Below are positions 8,563 through 18,800 of a stretch of 64,000 bases of DNA, one piece after another. Below the pieces are notes generated by a model. It worked only from the letters and a program-made list of their open reading frames with translations, did not search any database and was not told the origin of the DNA. The stretch is taken from positions 95,879 to 159,878 of the forward strand of contig NZ_CAKUIH010000006.1 in NCBI RefSeq assembly GCF_934660935.1, read 5' to 3'. The DNA is from an uncultured Parolsenella sp. GTDB taxonomy: Bacteria; Actinomycetota; Coriobacteriia; Coriobacteriales; Atopobiaceae. The position numbers and the translations under genes are program-made. Each line of letters starts with the position of its first letter. Position 1 is the first letter of the stretch.

Positions 8563-8646
8563 GGATATACGGCCCCAATCGCCCGCACAACCTTCCGCGG
8601 GCGAAGGACCAGGCATACCAATTACGGCGTGAAGGGGGAAGGACAC

Positions 8647-9795
8647 ATGGGCAAGAAGGAAAGCATCGCGATGCTGCTTGCCGGTGGACAGGGAAGCAGG
8701 CTTCTTGCGCTCACGCGCAATATCGCCAAGCCCGCGGTCTCGTTCGGAGGCAAGTACCGCATTATCGACTTCGCGCTCTCCAACTGCGCGAACTCGGGAA
8801 TCGACACGGTGGGCGTGCTGACGCAGTATCGCCCCTATCTGCTGCACTCCTACATCGGCACGGGTGCTGCGTGGAACCTCGACGCGCGTGACGGCGGCGT
8901 CTCGATTCTGCCGCCCTACGCCACCGAGACGGGCGGTAACTGGTATGCCGGCACGGCAGACGCCATCTACCAGAACCTCGGCTACATCGAGAGTTATGAC
9001 CCCGAGTACGTCGTGATCCTGTCCGGCGACCACCTGTATCGCATGGACTACAGCAAGATGGTCGAGAGCCACAAGGCCAACAACGCCGACCTCACGATCT
9101 CCGTCATGCCGGTCGACTGGGCGGAGGCCTCGCGCTTCGGCATCATCACCAAGAACGAGGACGACTCGGTCGCCAAGTTCACCGAGAAGCCCAAGAAGCC
9201 GGACTCCAACCTCGCCTCGATGGGCATCTACGTCTTCAGCACCGACGTCCTGCTCCGCTCGCTCCGTGAGGACGCGCAGGACCCGCAGTCCGAGCACGAC
9301 TTCGGCAACAACATCATCCCGAAGCTCCTCGCCGAGCAGGCTCGCATCTTCTGCTACGAGTTCCACGGCTTCTGGCGCGACGTCGGCACCATCTCGAGCT
9401 ATCACGAGACCTCGATGGAGCTCCTCGGCCCGAACCCGGCGTTCGACCTGTATGGCAAGGAATTCCCGTTCATGACGAACGCCCCGGTGCGCCCGCCGCA
9501 CTACGTGGGCCCGGATGCCGTCATCGACGACGCGATTATCGCCAACGGCTGCCGCATCGAGGGCACCGTCCGTCACTCGATCATCTCCACGGACGCGAAG
9601 GTTGGCCCACGCGCGGTCGTTGAGGACTCGGTGCTGTTCCCGGGCGCTGTCGTCAAGGAGGGCGCGCGCGTGGTTCGCGCGATTCTGGGCGAGAAGGCCG
9701 TCGTTGAGGCTGGCGTCGAGCTCGGCAGCGTTGATGTAGCGAAGGACACGGCAGTTATCGGCGACGAGGTCGTCGTGGGGAAGGGGGAGGAGTAG
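8647..9795 (+). CDS. glgC: Glucose-1-phosphate adenylyltransferase, catalytic subunit
   Basis: A 382-residue enzyme that makes ADP-glucose from ATP and glucose-1-phosphate, the committed step of glycogen synthesis. The nucleotide-binding signature LLAGGQGSRL lies at residues 10-19, the substrate block SGDHLYRMDYS near 127, and a left-handed beta-helix fills the last 110 residues. I chose ATG 8647 because a strong AAGGGGGAAGGA site precedes it; an in-frame GTG at 8629 would put that site inside the gene. glgD follows after 3 bases. The GlgC/GlgD pair is known from Firmicutes, where GlgD modulates GlgC, and is expected to form a heterotetramer here. Confidence 0.96.
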   Translation: MGKKESIAMLLAGGQGSRLLALTRNIAKPAVSFGGKYRIIDFALSNCANSGIDTVGVLTQYRPYLLHSYIGTGAAWNLDARDGGVSILPPYATETGGNWYAGTADAIYQNLGYIESYDPEYVVILSGDHLYRMDYSKMVESHKANNADLTISVMPVDWAEASRFGIITKNEDDSVAKFTEKPKKPDSNLASMGIYVFSTDVLLRSLREDAQDPQSEHDFGNNIIPKLLAEQARIFCYEFHGFWRDVGTISSYHETSMELLGPNPAFDLYGKEFPFMTNAPVRPPHYVGPDAVIDDAIIANGCRIEGTVRHSIISTDAKVGPRAVVEDSVLFPGAVVKEGARVVRAILGEKAVVEAGVELGSVDVAKDTAVIGDEVVVGKGEE

Positions 9796-9798
9796 GCC

Positions 9799-10896
9799 AT
9801 GGAGACCGCGGTCGGACTCATCACCACAAACTATTCCGTCAAGCACCCGAGCGTCCTCACGAAGCCGCGCCCGGCGGCGGCCGTGCCGTTCCTCGGCCGT
9901 TACCGCCTCGTCGACTTCCCGCTCTCGAACATGGTCAACTCCGGCATCGAGACCGTCGGCGTGATCATGCCCTATAACTATCGTTCGGTCGTTGACCACC
10001 TCTACACCGGTAAGGACTGGGGCCTCGATCGCAAGAAGGGCGGTCTGTTCCTCATGCCGGGCTCCGCGTTCGGCACGAGCCGCAAGGGCCCGCGCTTCCT
10101 CCTGCGCGACCTCATCGCCAACCGCGTGTTCCTCGACCGCGACAAGGCCAGCAATGTGGTCGTCTCCGCGGCGAACATCATCTATAACTACGACTACCGT
10201 GAGCTCATCCGCGTTCACAACGAGAGCGGCGCAGACATCACGCTGCTCACGAAGACCTACAGCTGCGAGGCCGAGGACGTCTCGAGCGTCTACACCGAGG
10301 ACGGGCACGTCCGAGGTTTCACCTATGGCACCCGTTACGGCGACGAGGGCTTCCTTGACTGCTTCGTGGTTAAGCGCGAGAAGCTCATCGAGCTCATCGA
10401 GCGCTATGCCAACGTCGACTATCTCGACCTGTTCGAGGCCATCGAGCCGGATCTCCCGCAGCTTGACGTTCGTGCGCACAGGGTCGACATGTACACGGGC
10501 ACGGTTTTCGACGCGCGCATGTATGCCAAGCGTAGCCACGAGATGCTCGACTCCAACGTCACCGCCGAGCTCTTCCCGCCTGATCGTCCGATCATGACGA
10601 AGGCTCACGATAACCCGCCCGCGAAGTATGAGAGCGGCGCCCGCGTCACTAACTCCATTGTCTCGGGAGGTTGCCGCATCCAGGGCACCGTCGCGGACTC
10701 GATTCTGTCTCGTCACGTTGTCATCGAGCCCGGCGCCTCCGTGCGCGACTGTGTCATCATGAATGACTGCGTCATCAAGCGCGGCGCTCGCCTCGAGCAC
10801 GCGATCATCGACCGCGGAAACGTCATCACGGCTGGCACCGAGCTTCGCGGCACGCCTGAGACCGTTCTCGTGAAGGAGAAGGGCGGCGAGAGGTAG
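9799..10896 (+). CDS. glgD: ADP-glucose pyrophosphorylase regulatory subunit GlgD
   Basis: A 365-residue GlgC paralogue. It keeps the fold (PFLGRYRLVDFPLSNMVNSG and a C-terminal beta-helix) but lacks the N-terminal GGxGxRL nucleotide loop, starting instead METAVGLITTNYSVK. It should therefore be non-catalytic and regulatory, as described for GlgD in Firmicutes. It is spaced 3 bases from glgC and its TAG stop shares one base with the GTG start of glgA, indicating strong translational coupling. Confidence 0.94.
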   Translation: METAVGLITTNYSVKHPSVLTKPRPAAAVPFLGRYRLVDFPLSNMVNSGIETVGVIMPYNYRSVVDHLYTGKDWGLDRKKGGLFLMPGSAFGTSRKGPRFLLRDLIANRVFLDRDKASNVVVSAANIIYNYDYRELIRVHNESGADITLLTKTYSCEAEDVSSVYTEDGHVRGFTYGTRYGDEGFLDCFVVKREKLIELIERYANVDYLDLFEAIEPDLPQLDVRAHRVDMYTGTVFDARMYAKRSHEMLDSNVTAELFPPDRPIMTKAHDNPPAKYESGARVTNSIVSGGCRIQGTVADSILSRHVVIEPGASVRDCVIMNDCVIKRGARLEHAIIDRGNVITAGTELRGTPETVLVKEKGGER

Positions 10897-12392
10897 TGAG
10901 TGGCCGAACCCGCAGGAAGCTTCGCGTGGTCTTCTGCGCCTCCGAGGCCGCCCCGTTCGTGAAGACGGGCGGCCTGGGCGACGTCGCCGGCTCGCTCCCC
11001 CACGAGCTCCGTCGCTGCGGTAGCAAGGTCAGCGTGATCCTGCCCAAGTACCGCCGTATCCCGGCGGAGTATCGCAACAAGATGAACCACGTGGCCGATT
11101 TCTGGATGAACCTGGGCTGGCGTAACGTCTGGTGCGGCGTCGACCACCTCAACTATCACAGCATCGACTACTACTTCATTGATAACGAGGACTACTTCGG
11201 TCGCGATACCATCTACGGCGACTTCGACGATGGCGAGCGCTTCGCGTTCTTCTCGAAGGCCATTACGGAGTGCCTGGGTCGCGTGCCGGAGCTTGCCGGG
11301 ACCGACATCCTCCACTGCAACGACTGGCAGACGGCGCTCTCGTGCGTGTTCCTCCGCGAGTTCTACAAGGGCCTTCCCGGATACGACAACGTCAAGACGG
11401 TGTTCTCTATCCATAACGTGAAGTTCCAGGGTCAGTATGGCGACGAGGTCATGAGCGACATCTGCGGCCTTGCGGACACCGCTGCCGCCGGCCAGATGTA
11501 CACGGCCCCGAAGACCATCAACTTCATGAAGGGGGCGCTCCTCTACGCGGACACCATCACCACGGTAAGCCCGACTTACGCCGAGGAGCTCAAGACCCCG
11601 TTCTATGGCGAGGGCCTCGACGACATCTTCCGCGATCGTGCCTGGAAGCTGCATGGCATCCTGAACGGTATCGACACGCAGGAGTACGACCCCAGGACTG
11701 ACTCCGGCATTGCCAGCCACTACTCCGTAGACGACCTCTCCGGCAAGGCCGCTTGCAAGGCGGCGCTGCAGGAGGAGCTCGGCCTCGAGGTCGATCCGAG
11801 CCGTCCGCTCGCCGTCATGGTGAGCCGCCTCACCAAGCAGAAGGGCTGCGACCTGGTCCAGTACGCACTGGGTCAGCTGCTCGACCGCTCGGTCCAGGTC
11901 GCCGTGCTTGGCACCGGCGAGAGCCAGTACGAGGATTCCCTCCGCTACTTCGACTGGAAGTACAAGGGGCAGATGTGCGCTCGCATCGACTTCGACTCGA
12001 AGCTGTCGCATCGCATGTATGCGGGCGCGGACCTGTTCCTGATGCCCAGCCAGTTCGAGCCGTGCGGCCTGTCGCAGATGATCTCGATGCGCTACGGCAC
12101 CCTGCCGGTGGTTCGCGAGACCGGCGGCCTCAAGGATTCCGTCGTGCCGTACAACAAGTTCACGGGCGAGGGGACCGGTTTCTCGTTTGCGAACTTCAAT
12201 GGCGATGAGTTCGCTGCGACGGTTTTGAACGCCTGTGAGGTATTCTGGACTGACAAGGATGCCTGGGAGGGTCTCATGCGCAATGCCATGGGGGCCGATT
12301 TCGGCTGGCGCCGCGCTGCCAACCAGTATCTGGATGCCTACCATGACCTCCATCCCGAGGTGATTCCTTACAACAAGAAGCGGAACCGGTAG
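10896..12392 (+). CDS. glgA: Glycogen synthase (ADP-glucose type)
   Basis: A 498-residue GT5 glycosyltransferase that adds glucose from ADP-glucose to glycogen. The N-terminal KTGGLGDVAGSLPHEL (about 20-35) is the ADP-glucose loop, FSIHNVKFQGQYG is the acceptor-side block, and SQFEPCGLSQMISMRYG near 387-403 is the C-terminal nucleotide-binding signature. The GTG start at 10896 overlaps the glgD stop by one base and places RTRRKLRVVFCASEAAPF at the N-terminus as in other GlgA proteins. Length is typical. Confidence 0.96.
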   Translation: MSGRTRRKLRVVFCASEAAPFVKTGGLGDVAGSLPHELRRCGSKVSVILPKYRRIPAEYRNKMNHVADFWMNLGWRNVWCGVDHLNYHSIDYYFIDNEDYFGRDTIYGDFDDGERFAFFSKAITECLGRVPELAGTDILHCNDWQTALSCVFLREFYKGLPGYDNVKTVFSIHNVKFQGQYGDEVMSDICGLADTAAAGQMYTAPKTINFMKGALLYADTITTVSPTYAEELKTPFYGEGLDDIFRDRAWKLHGILNGIDTQEYDPRTDSGIASHYSVDDLSGKAACKAALQEELGLEVDPSRPLAVMVSRLTKQKGCDLVQYALGQLLDRSVQVAVLGTGESQYEDSLRYFDWKYKGQMCARIDFDSKLSHRMYAGADLFLMPSQFEPCGLSQMISMRYGTLPVVRETGGLKDSVVPYNKFTGEGTGFSFANFNGDEFAATVLNACEVFWTDKDAWEGLMRNAMGADFGWRRAANQYLDAYHDLHPEVIPYNKKRNR

Positions 12393-12444
12393 AGCCCGTC
12401 GCCTGCGGAGCTCCCGGTGACCGCAGGACGGATGGGATAGAGAC

Positions 12445-15400
12445 ATGTGGGCATATCACGACAGTCGTGACAGCCGCTATAGGATTCCGTTCGGTGCCGC
12501 CCCCGCGGGCGGCACCGTCACGCTTGGCCTCTCCATCGGCGGAGACTCTGGCGCGCATGTGGCACTGCGCACGTGGGTTGACGGCGAGGGTGAGGCCTTC
12601 GTTCCCATGACGGGCGAGCCCGAAGGCGATCACCTGCGCTTTTCGTGCGAGTTCACGCGTGAGAGCCCTGCGATCGTGTGGTACTCCTTCGTGATCGAGC
12701 GCTCTGACGGCAGGGTGTTGCGCTATGGCGCGCGCGATGGTCACACCGGCGGTGAGGGCATGCTCTGCGAGTGGCAGCCCTCATCCTTCCAACTCACGGT
12801 CTATCGCCCGCGTGAGGTCAAGCCGGAATGGTTTACCTCGGGCATCGTCTACCAAATCTTCCCGGACCGCTATCGCCGCGGAAACGACTGGCGTGAGCGA
12901 GCCCGGGCGGCAGGCCACCTCCATGGGAACGACTCCGCGGATGGCATCCCCGGTCCCAGGCGTCGCGTGGTCGAGGACTGGGACACGGACCCGTCCTACG
13001 AGAAGGACGCCGATGGCCGCGTCGTGGCGTGGGACTTCTACGGCGGCACGCTCGAGGGCATCAGAGGAGACCTACGCCGTCTCGCCGACATGGGCGTGAC
13101 CGTCATCTATCTGAACCCGATCTTCGAGGCTCGCAGCAGCCATCGCTATGACACGGCTGACTTCATGCGCGTCGACGCGATGCTTGGTGACGAAGAGGGA
13201 TTCTCCAGGCTCTGCCGCGAAGCGGGAGAGCTCGGCATCTCGATCGTCCTTGACGGCGTCTTCAATCATGTGGGCGCGGATAGCCGCTACTTCAACCGCT
13301 ACGAGACCTATCCCGAGCCAGGCGCCTGGCAGGCCCACGAGGCGGAGGTTGCTGCTGGTGGCCCGGAGGCGGGCGAAGCCACCTGTCCCTATGCGGACTG
13401 GTTCACCTTCAACGACGACGGTACCTACGAGGCTTGGTGGGGTGTCGACGACCTGCCTGCCGTGAACGAGACGAACCCTGGCTACCAGAACTTCATCACG
13501 GGGCCCGAGGGCGTCGTGCGCCACTGGCTCGCCGCTGGCGCGCGCGGCTGGCGCCTCGACGTGGCGGACGAGCTGCCGGACGAGTTCATCGAGGACATCA
13601 AGACGGCTGCCCTCGCGGAGCGCCCAGACGCACTCGTCCTGGGCGAGGTCTGGGAAGACGCGTCGAACAAGATCAGCTATGGCAAGCTGCGTCGCTACCT
13701 GCTGGGTTCCGAACTCGACAGCGCGATGAACTATCCGTTCCGCACGGCGGTGCTCGATTTTCTTCTCGGCAACGTCAGCGCGGCGGATGCGGCGGAGAGC
13801 CTCATGCAGATCGCGGAGAACTATCCGCCCGAGGCCATGGCTGCCGCGCTGAACCTGCTCTCGAGCCATGACCGCCCGCGTCTCATGAGCGTGCTGGGTG
13901 GCGCGCTCGACCATCCTGACTGGCAGCCTTGGCCCGATGATTTCCCCGGGCGCCTGACGGAGGCGCGCCGCGGCCTTGCCAAGGGCCGCTTTTGGCTCGC
14001 GACGCTCCTCCAGATGACCTACCAGGGCGTTCCCAGCATCTACTACGGTGACGAGCGTGGTATGGAAGGTCTCTGCGACCCGTGCAACCGCGGCCCCTAT
14101 CCGTGGGACGGTGGCGACGCGGATTGCCAGGTGATATATCGCAACACCACCCAGCTGAGGCGCGCCCTGCCCGTGCTCACGGATGGCATCGTGAGGCCCA
14201 TCAACTGCGGCGACGATGTTCTTGGCTGGTGGCGTCTGCCTGCTGGCGCGAGCCTCGCTCCGCATGATGCGTCCGATGGCCCGAGCGTTTGCGTCCTCGT
14301 GAACAGGAGCCTTTCTGAGTCAAGGTACGCCTCCATTCCCAGCCGCGGCGAGCGTGCTGTTGACCTTATCGGCGGCATGGAGCTCAGGCGCGAGGGCGAG
14401 GCAGTCTCGTTTACGTTGCCGCCCCTTGGCAGCGCCGTGGTCTATTTTGATGACGAGAAGACCTTGGCTAGGCCTATGGACGCCGGCTGCGGCGTGGTTT
14501 GCCACGTCACGAGCATCCCCAACGGCGACAAGCCCGGTACGCTGGGCGCCCCCGCTCGCGCCTTCGTCGATTGGCTAGCGTCCTGCGGGCAGCGCTATTG
14601 GCAGATCCTCCCCGTGAACCCCACGGACATGTACGGCTCGCCCTATGCGGGGTCCTCGGTCTTCGCCGGAAACGAGCGCTTGCTCGAACCGGATGGGGAC
14701 GAGCTCAGGCGTCGCTTCGAGGCGTTCGAGCCCGATGCCGCGTTCCGCGAGTTCGTGCAGATCAACAATGACTGGCTCGAGCCCTACTGCTGCTTCGCCG
14801 CTATCGCCGAGGTGCTTGGCACGGAGGAGTGGCAGACCTGGCCGGAGGAGCTGCGCCACTATACGCCGGAGCTTGCGGATGACCCGCGCTTCAGTGCCGG
14901 CGTCGCATTCCATCGCTTCGCGCAGTGGGAGTTCGAGTGGGAGTGGATGGATCTGCGCGCCTACGCGAACGCCCGAGGCATCGAGGTCATCGGTGACATT
15001 CCCATGTACGTCGCCTCCTCCTCCGCTGACGTCTGGGCGCATCCCGAGCAGTTCCGTCTCGACGCGGACGGCGCGGCGGAGCTCCAGGCCGGCACCCCGC
15101 CGGATCAGTTCGCCGAGGAGGGCCAGCTCTGGGGCAATCCCTGTTACCGCTGGGACGCGATGCGCGCCGACGGCTACGCCTGGTGGATGCGCCGCCTCGC
15201 GCGCACCTTCGGTCTCTATGACGTGACGCGCCTCGACCACTTCCTGGGCTTCGAGAACTACTACGGCGTGCCCGCTGGCAAGGGGGCCCGTAGCGGCTCG
15301 TGGCTCGCGGGCCCGGGCGTCGACCTCTTCGCCCACGCCAACTCGCTGCTGGGACCGCTGCCGATCCTCGCCGAGGACCTCGGCTCGATCACGCCCGCCA

Positions 15401-15810
15401 CGCGCGCCCTCCTTGCGCAGGTGGGTTGTCCGGGCATGGACGTTCTCCTCTTCGCCGACGGCGACGTGAGGGACGGCTGGCATCCGCACGCGGACAAGGT
15501 CGCCTATACCTCCACGCATGACACCTCCACGCTCGTGGGTTGGTGCGAGCAGAGGTTCGGCCTTGCCGAGGGTGACGCCCGCGATCTCGCCCGTCGTCTC
15601 ATGCGCGACGCCTACTCGGGTGCCTCTCGCGTGGTCATGTGCACGCTGCAGGATGCGGCGTTGCTCGGCGACGAGGCCCGCATGAACGTGCCCGGCGTCG
15701 CGGGCGGCAACTGGAGCTGGCGCGCCACCGAGGCGGACCTCGACGCCGCCGCACCGCATCTTCGCGAGCTCGCCGCGCTGCGTCCCGAGCGCAAGGAGGA
15801 CGGTCGCTAG
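12445..15810 (+). CDS. Two-domain GH13 alpha-amylase/pullulanase-type plus GH77 4-alpha-glucanotransferase fusion
   Basis: A 1121-residue fusion. Residues 1-130 look like a CBM34-type N-domain; 135-600 form a GH13 barrel with nucleophile Asp372 (GWRLDVADELP), acid/base Glu401 (VLGEVWED) and transition-state Asp476 (SSHDRPR), closest in style to neopullulanase/cyclomaltodextrinase. From about 676 to the end is a complete GH77 amylomaltase (MalQ) with nucleophile Asp931 (TRLDHFLGF), acid/base Glu977 (ILAEDLGS) and STHDTSTLVGW. No signal peptide is visible, so it acts in the cytoplasm on glycogen or imported maltodextrin: one half hydrolyses, the other disproportionates. It is the last gene of the glycogen set and its TAG overlaps the mfd start by one base. 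Confidence 0.92.
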   Translation: MWAYHDSRDSRYRIPFGAAPAGGTVTLGLSIGGDSGAHVALRTWVDGEGEAFVPMTGEPEGDHLRFSCEFTRESPAIVWYSFVIERSDGRVLRYGARDGHTGGEGMLCEWQPSSFQLTVYRPREVKPEWFTSGIVYQIFPDRYRRGNDWRERARAAGHLHGNDSADGIPGPRRRVVEDWDTDPSYEKDADGRVVAWDFYGGTLEGIRGDLRRLADMGVTVIYLNPIFEARSSHRYDTADFMRVDAMLGDEEGFSRLCREAGELGISIVLDGVFNHVGADSRYFNRYETYPEPGAWQAHEAEVAAGGPEAGEATCPYADWFTFNDDGTYEAWWGVDDLPAVNETNPGYQNFITGPEGVVRHWLAAGARGWRLDVADELPDEFIEDIKTAALAERPDALVLGEVWEDASNKISYGKLRRYLLGSELDSAMNYPFRTAVLDFLLGNVSAADAAESLMQIAENYPPEAMAAALNLLSSHDRPRLMSVLGGALDHPDWQPWPDDFPGRLTEARRGLAKGRFWLATLLQMTYQGVPSIYYGDERGMEGLCDPCNRGPYPWDGGDADCQVIYRNTTQLRRALPVLTDGIVRPINCGDDVLGWWRLPAGASLAPHDASDGPSVCVLVNRSLSESRYASIPSRGERAVDLIGGMELRREGEAVSFTLPPLGSAVVYFDDEKTLARPMDAGCGVVCHVTSIPNGDKPGTLGAPARAFVDWLASCGQRYWQILPVNPTDMYGSPYAGSSVFAGNERLLEPDGDELRRRFEAFEPDAAFREFVQINNDWLEPYCCFAAIAEVLGTEEWQTWPEELRHYTPELADDPRFSAGVAFHRFAQWEFEWEWMDLRAYANARGIEVIGDIPMYVASSSADVWAHPEQFRLDADGAAELQAGTPPDQFAEEGQLWGNPCYRWDAMRADGYAWWMRRLARTFGLYDVTRLDHFLGFENYYGVPAGKGARSGSWLAGPGVDLFAHANSLLGPLPILAEDLGSITPATRALLAQVGCPGMDVLLFADGDVRDGWHPHADKVAYTSTHDTSTLVGWCEQRFGLAEGDARDLARRLMRDAYSGASRVVMCTLQDAALLGDEARMNVPGVAGGNWSWRATEADLDAAAPHLRELAALRPERKEDGR

Positions 15811-18800
15811 TGCTTATCAACAGAGTCTCTCGACAGCTTCTTTCCGCGCCGGAACTCCTCCCGGCGCTCTCCGAGCTCCGAGCCGGAAACGACGCCACGC
15901 TGGCGGTTTCCCAGAGCGCCCGCCCGCTCGTGCTGGCGAGCGTCTGGGCGGCTGACCCGCGTCCATGCCTGTTCGTGGTTTCTGGCGAGGAGGCGGCGGA
16001 CCGCGCGGCAAAGGCCCTCTCGGCATGGCTCGGCGGAGACGTCGTCTGCCGCTATCCCGAGCGTCGCGACCTCCCCTGGAAGGCGGAGACGCCGGATTGG
16101 TCTGTTGTTGGCGCTCGTTGCGAGGCGATTGGGCGCCTGGCGACAGGCGATCCCTGCCTCGTCGTGGCGAGCGCCCGCTCGCTGCTTCGCCGCGTGCCGC
16201 CCGTGGGGTCTGGCTACTGGGCGAGCAGCACCTTCTCGGTGGGCGACGAGGTTCCCTTCGAGGAGGTTGGGTCCCTGCTCGTGGGCCTCGGCTACTCCGA
16301 TCCGGGCGAGCTCGACGGCCCCGGCACCTTCCACATCCATGGCGATTCGGTTGACATCCACCCCGCCCAGATGGGCACGCCGGTGCGTATCGAGTTCTTC
16401 GGCGACGAGGTCGATCGCGTGAGGCGCATGGTCGCCTCCACCGGACAGACCATCGGCGACCTCGACAGCGTGACCGTGCGCCCCTGCCGCGAGCTGGCGC
16501 TCACGGACGAGACGGTCGCTCGCGCGCGCAAGGCCCTCTGGGCGGATGCCCAGGCGAGCACCAAGGTCGCCGCCGACCTCGAGCTCATCGAGGCACGAAG
16601 CGCGGACCCCACGCTCGAGCGCTACCTCGCCGCCCTCTATGGCAAGACGGCGAGCCCTCTCGAGCACGTCTGCGAGAGCGCACTCATGTGCTTCGCCGAG
16701 CCGCGCGCCCTCTTTGACGACTGCGTGCGCGCGTCAGACGAGGTGACCCAGCTTGCGAGTAACGCCGGAGAGGAGACGGTGGGCCTCTACACCGCCCCTC
16801 GCGACCTCGACTTCGGCCGCCAGCAGCGGCTTTCGTTCGCAAGCATGTTGCGCGTGGGCTCCCAGGTCACCGCGGAGCTGCCCGTGAGGCAGCCGAGCAT
16901 CGCCGGCTCCGACACGCGCCTGCTCGGTCGCGTCCGCCAGCTTCTAAACGATGGCGCTTCCGTGCTGTTCGCCGTGCCTGACCGCGCGGCGCGCGAGCAC
17001 CTCGAGCTCACCTTTGGCGACGAGCGCGTCACCTTTGGCGAGGCGCTGGGCTCCGCTCCGGAGAATAGCGTGCCGGTGATGGACCCGACCGCGAACGATC
17101 TCGCGAGCGCGCCGGACCTCCCGCGTGGCCAGGTGACCTTCACGGACCTGCCCGTGCCCGCCGGCGTCATCGTGCCGTCGGCGCGTCTCGCGATCCTCTC
17201 CGTGGGCGACCTCGCGATTCACTCCGCCAAGCGCAAGACGCGTCGCCGCGTCGATCCCACGAGCGTGACCTTCCCGTTCAAGCCCGGAGACTACGTCGTC
17301 CACGCCACGCATGGCATCGCGCTCTTCTCCGACATCGTGCGCCAGGAGGTCGCCGGCAAGGAACGCGACTACTTCCTGCTCGAGTACTCCGGTGGAGACA
17401 AGCTCTTCGTCCCGCTTGAGCAAGTCGATCGCATCACGCGCTACGTCGGCCCGGATGGCTCCGCGCCGCGCCTCACGCGCCTCAACACCGCGGACTGGAG
17501 CCGTGCCACCGGCAAGGCTCGCAAGAACGCCCGTCGCCTCGCCTTCGACCTCGTTGACCTCTACACGCGACGTGCGAGCGTCCAGGGCTATGCCTTCGCG
17601 CCGGACACGCCCGAGCAGCAGGACATGGAGGCGGAGTTCCCCTACCAGCTCACGCAGGACCAGGCCTCCGCCGTGGCGGACATCAAGTCCGATATGGAGA
17701 CCGCCCGCCCGATGGACCGCCTGCTCTGCGGTGACGTGGGCTTCGGCAAGACGGAGGTGGCCCTGCGCGCCGCATTCAAGTGCGTCGCCGAGGGCCGCCA
17801 GGTCATGGTGCTCTGCCCCACGACGATTCTCGCCCAGCAGCACTTCGAGACGTTCTTCAACCGCTTCGCGCCGTTCGACTTCGAGGTCGACGTGCTCTCG
17901 CGCTTCCGCACGCCCAAGCAGCAGAGGCTTGCCCTCGAGGGCTTCGCGAGCGGCAAGGTGAGCGTCCTCGTGGGCACCCACCGCCTGCTTTCCGCGGACG
18001 TGAACCCGCACGACCTGGGTCTCGTCATCATCGACGAGGAGCAGCGCTTCGGCGTCCAGCACAAGGAGCAGCTCAAGAACATGCGCGAACAGGTCGACGT
18101 GCTCACGCTCTCCGCCACGCCCATCCCGCGCACCATGCAGATGGCGATGAGCGGCGTGCGCGACATGAGCCTGATCATGACGCCGCCGCCGGGGCGTCTC
18201 CCCGTCAAGGTGACGGTGGGGGAGTATGACCCGGACATCGTCTCCGCCGCCATTCGCGCGGAGATTGCCCGTGATGGCCAGGTCTACTACGTCTCCAACC
18301 GTGTGAAGACCATCGACGAGGCCGAGGCTCGCGTGCTCGAGGCCGCGCCCGAGGCCCGCGTGGGCGTGGCGCACGGCAAGATGAGCGCCAAGCAGGTCGA
18401 GGACATGATGATGAAGTTCCAGCGCGGCGAGATCGACGTGCTGGTGGCGACCACCATCATCGAGAGCGGCATCGACAACCCTCACAGCAATACCCTCATC
18501 ATCGAGGATTCCCAGCGCCTGGGCCTGGCGCAGCTCTACCAGCTCAAGGGCCGCGTCGGCCGCGGCCGCATCCAGGCGTACGCCTACTTCATGTTCCCCG
18601 GCGAGCGTCCGCTCACGCCCGAGGCGACGGACCGCCTCATGGCGATTAACGAGTACCAGGAGCTTGGCAGTGGTATGCGCGTCGCCATGCGCGACCTCGA
18701 GATTCGTGGTGCCGGTTCGCTCGTGGGAGCGGAGCAGCACGGCAACCTCTCGAGCGTCGGCTTCGACCTCTTCACCCAGATGCTTGGCGAGGCCGTCGCT

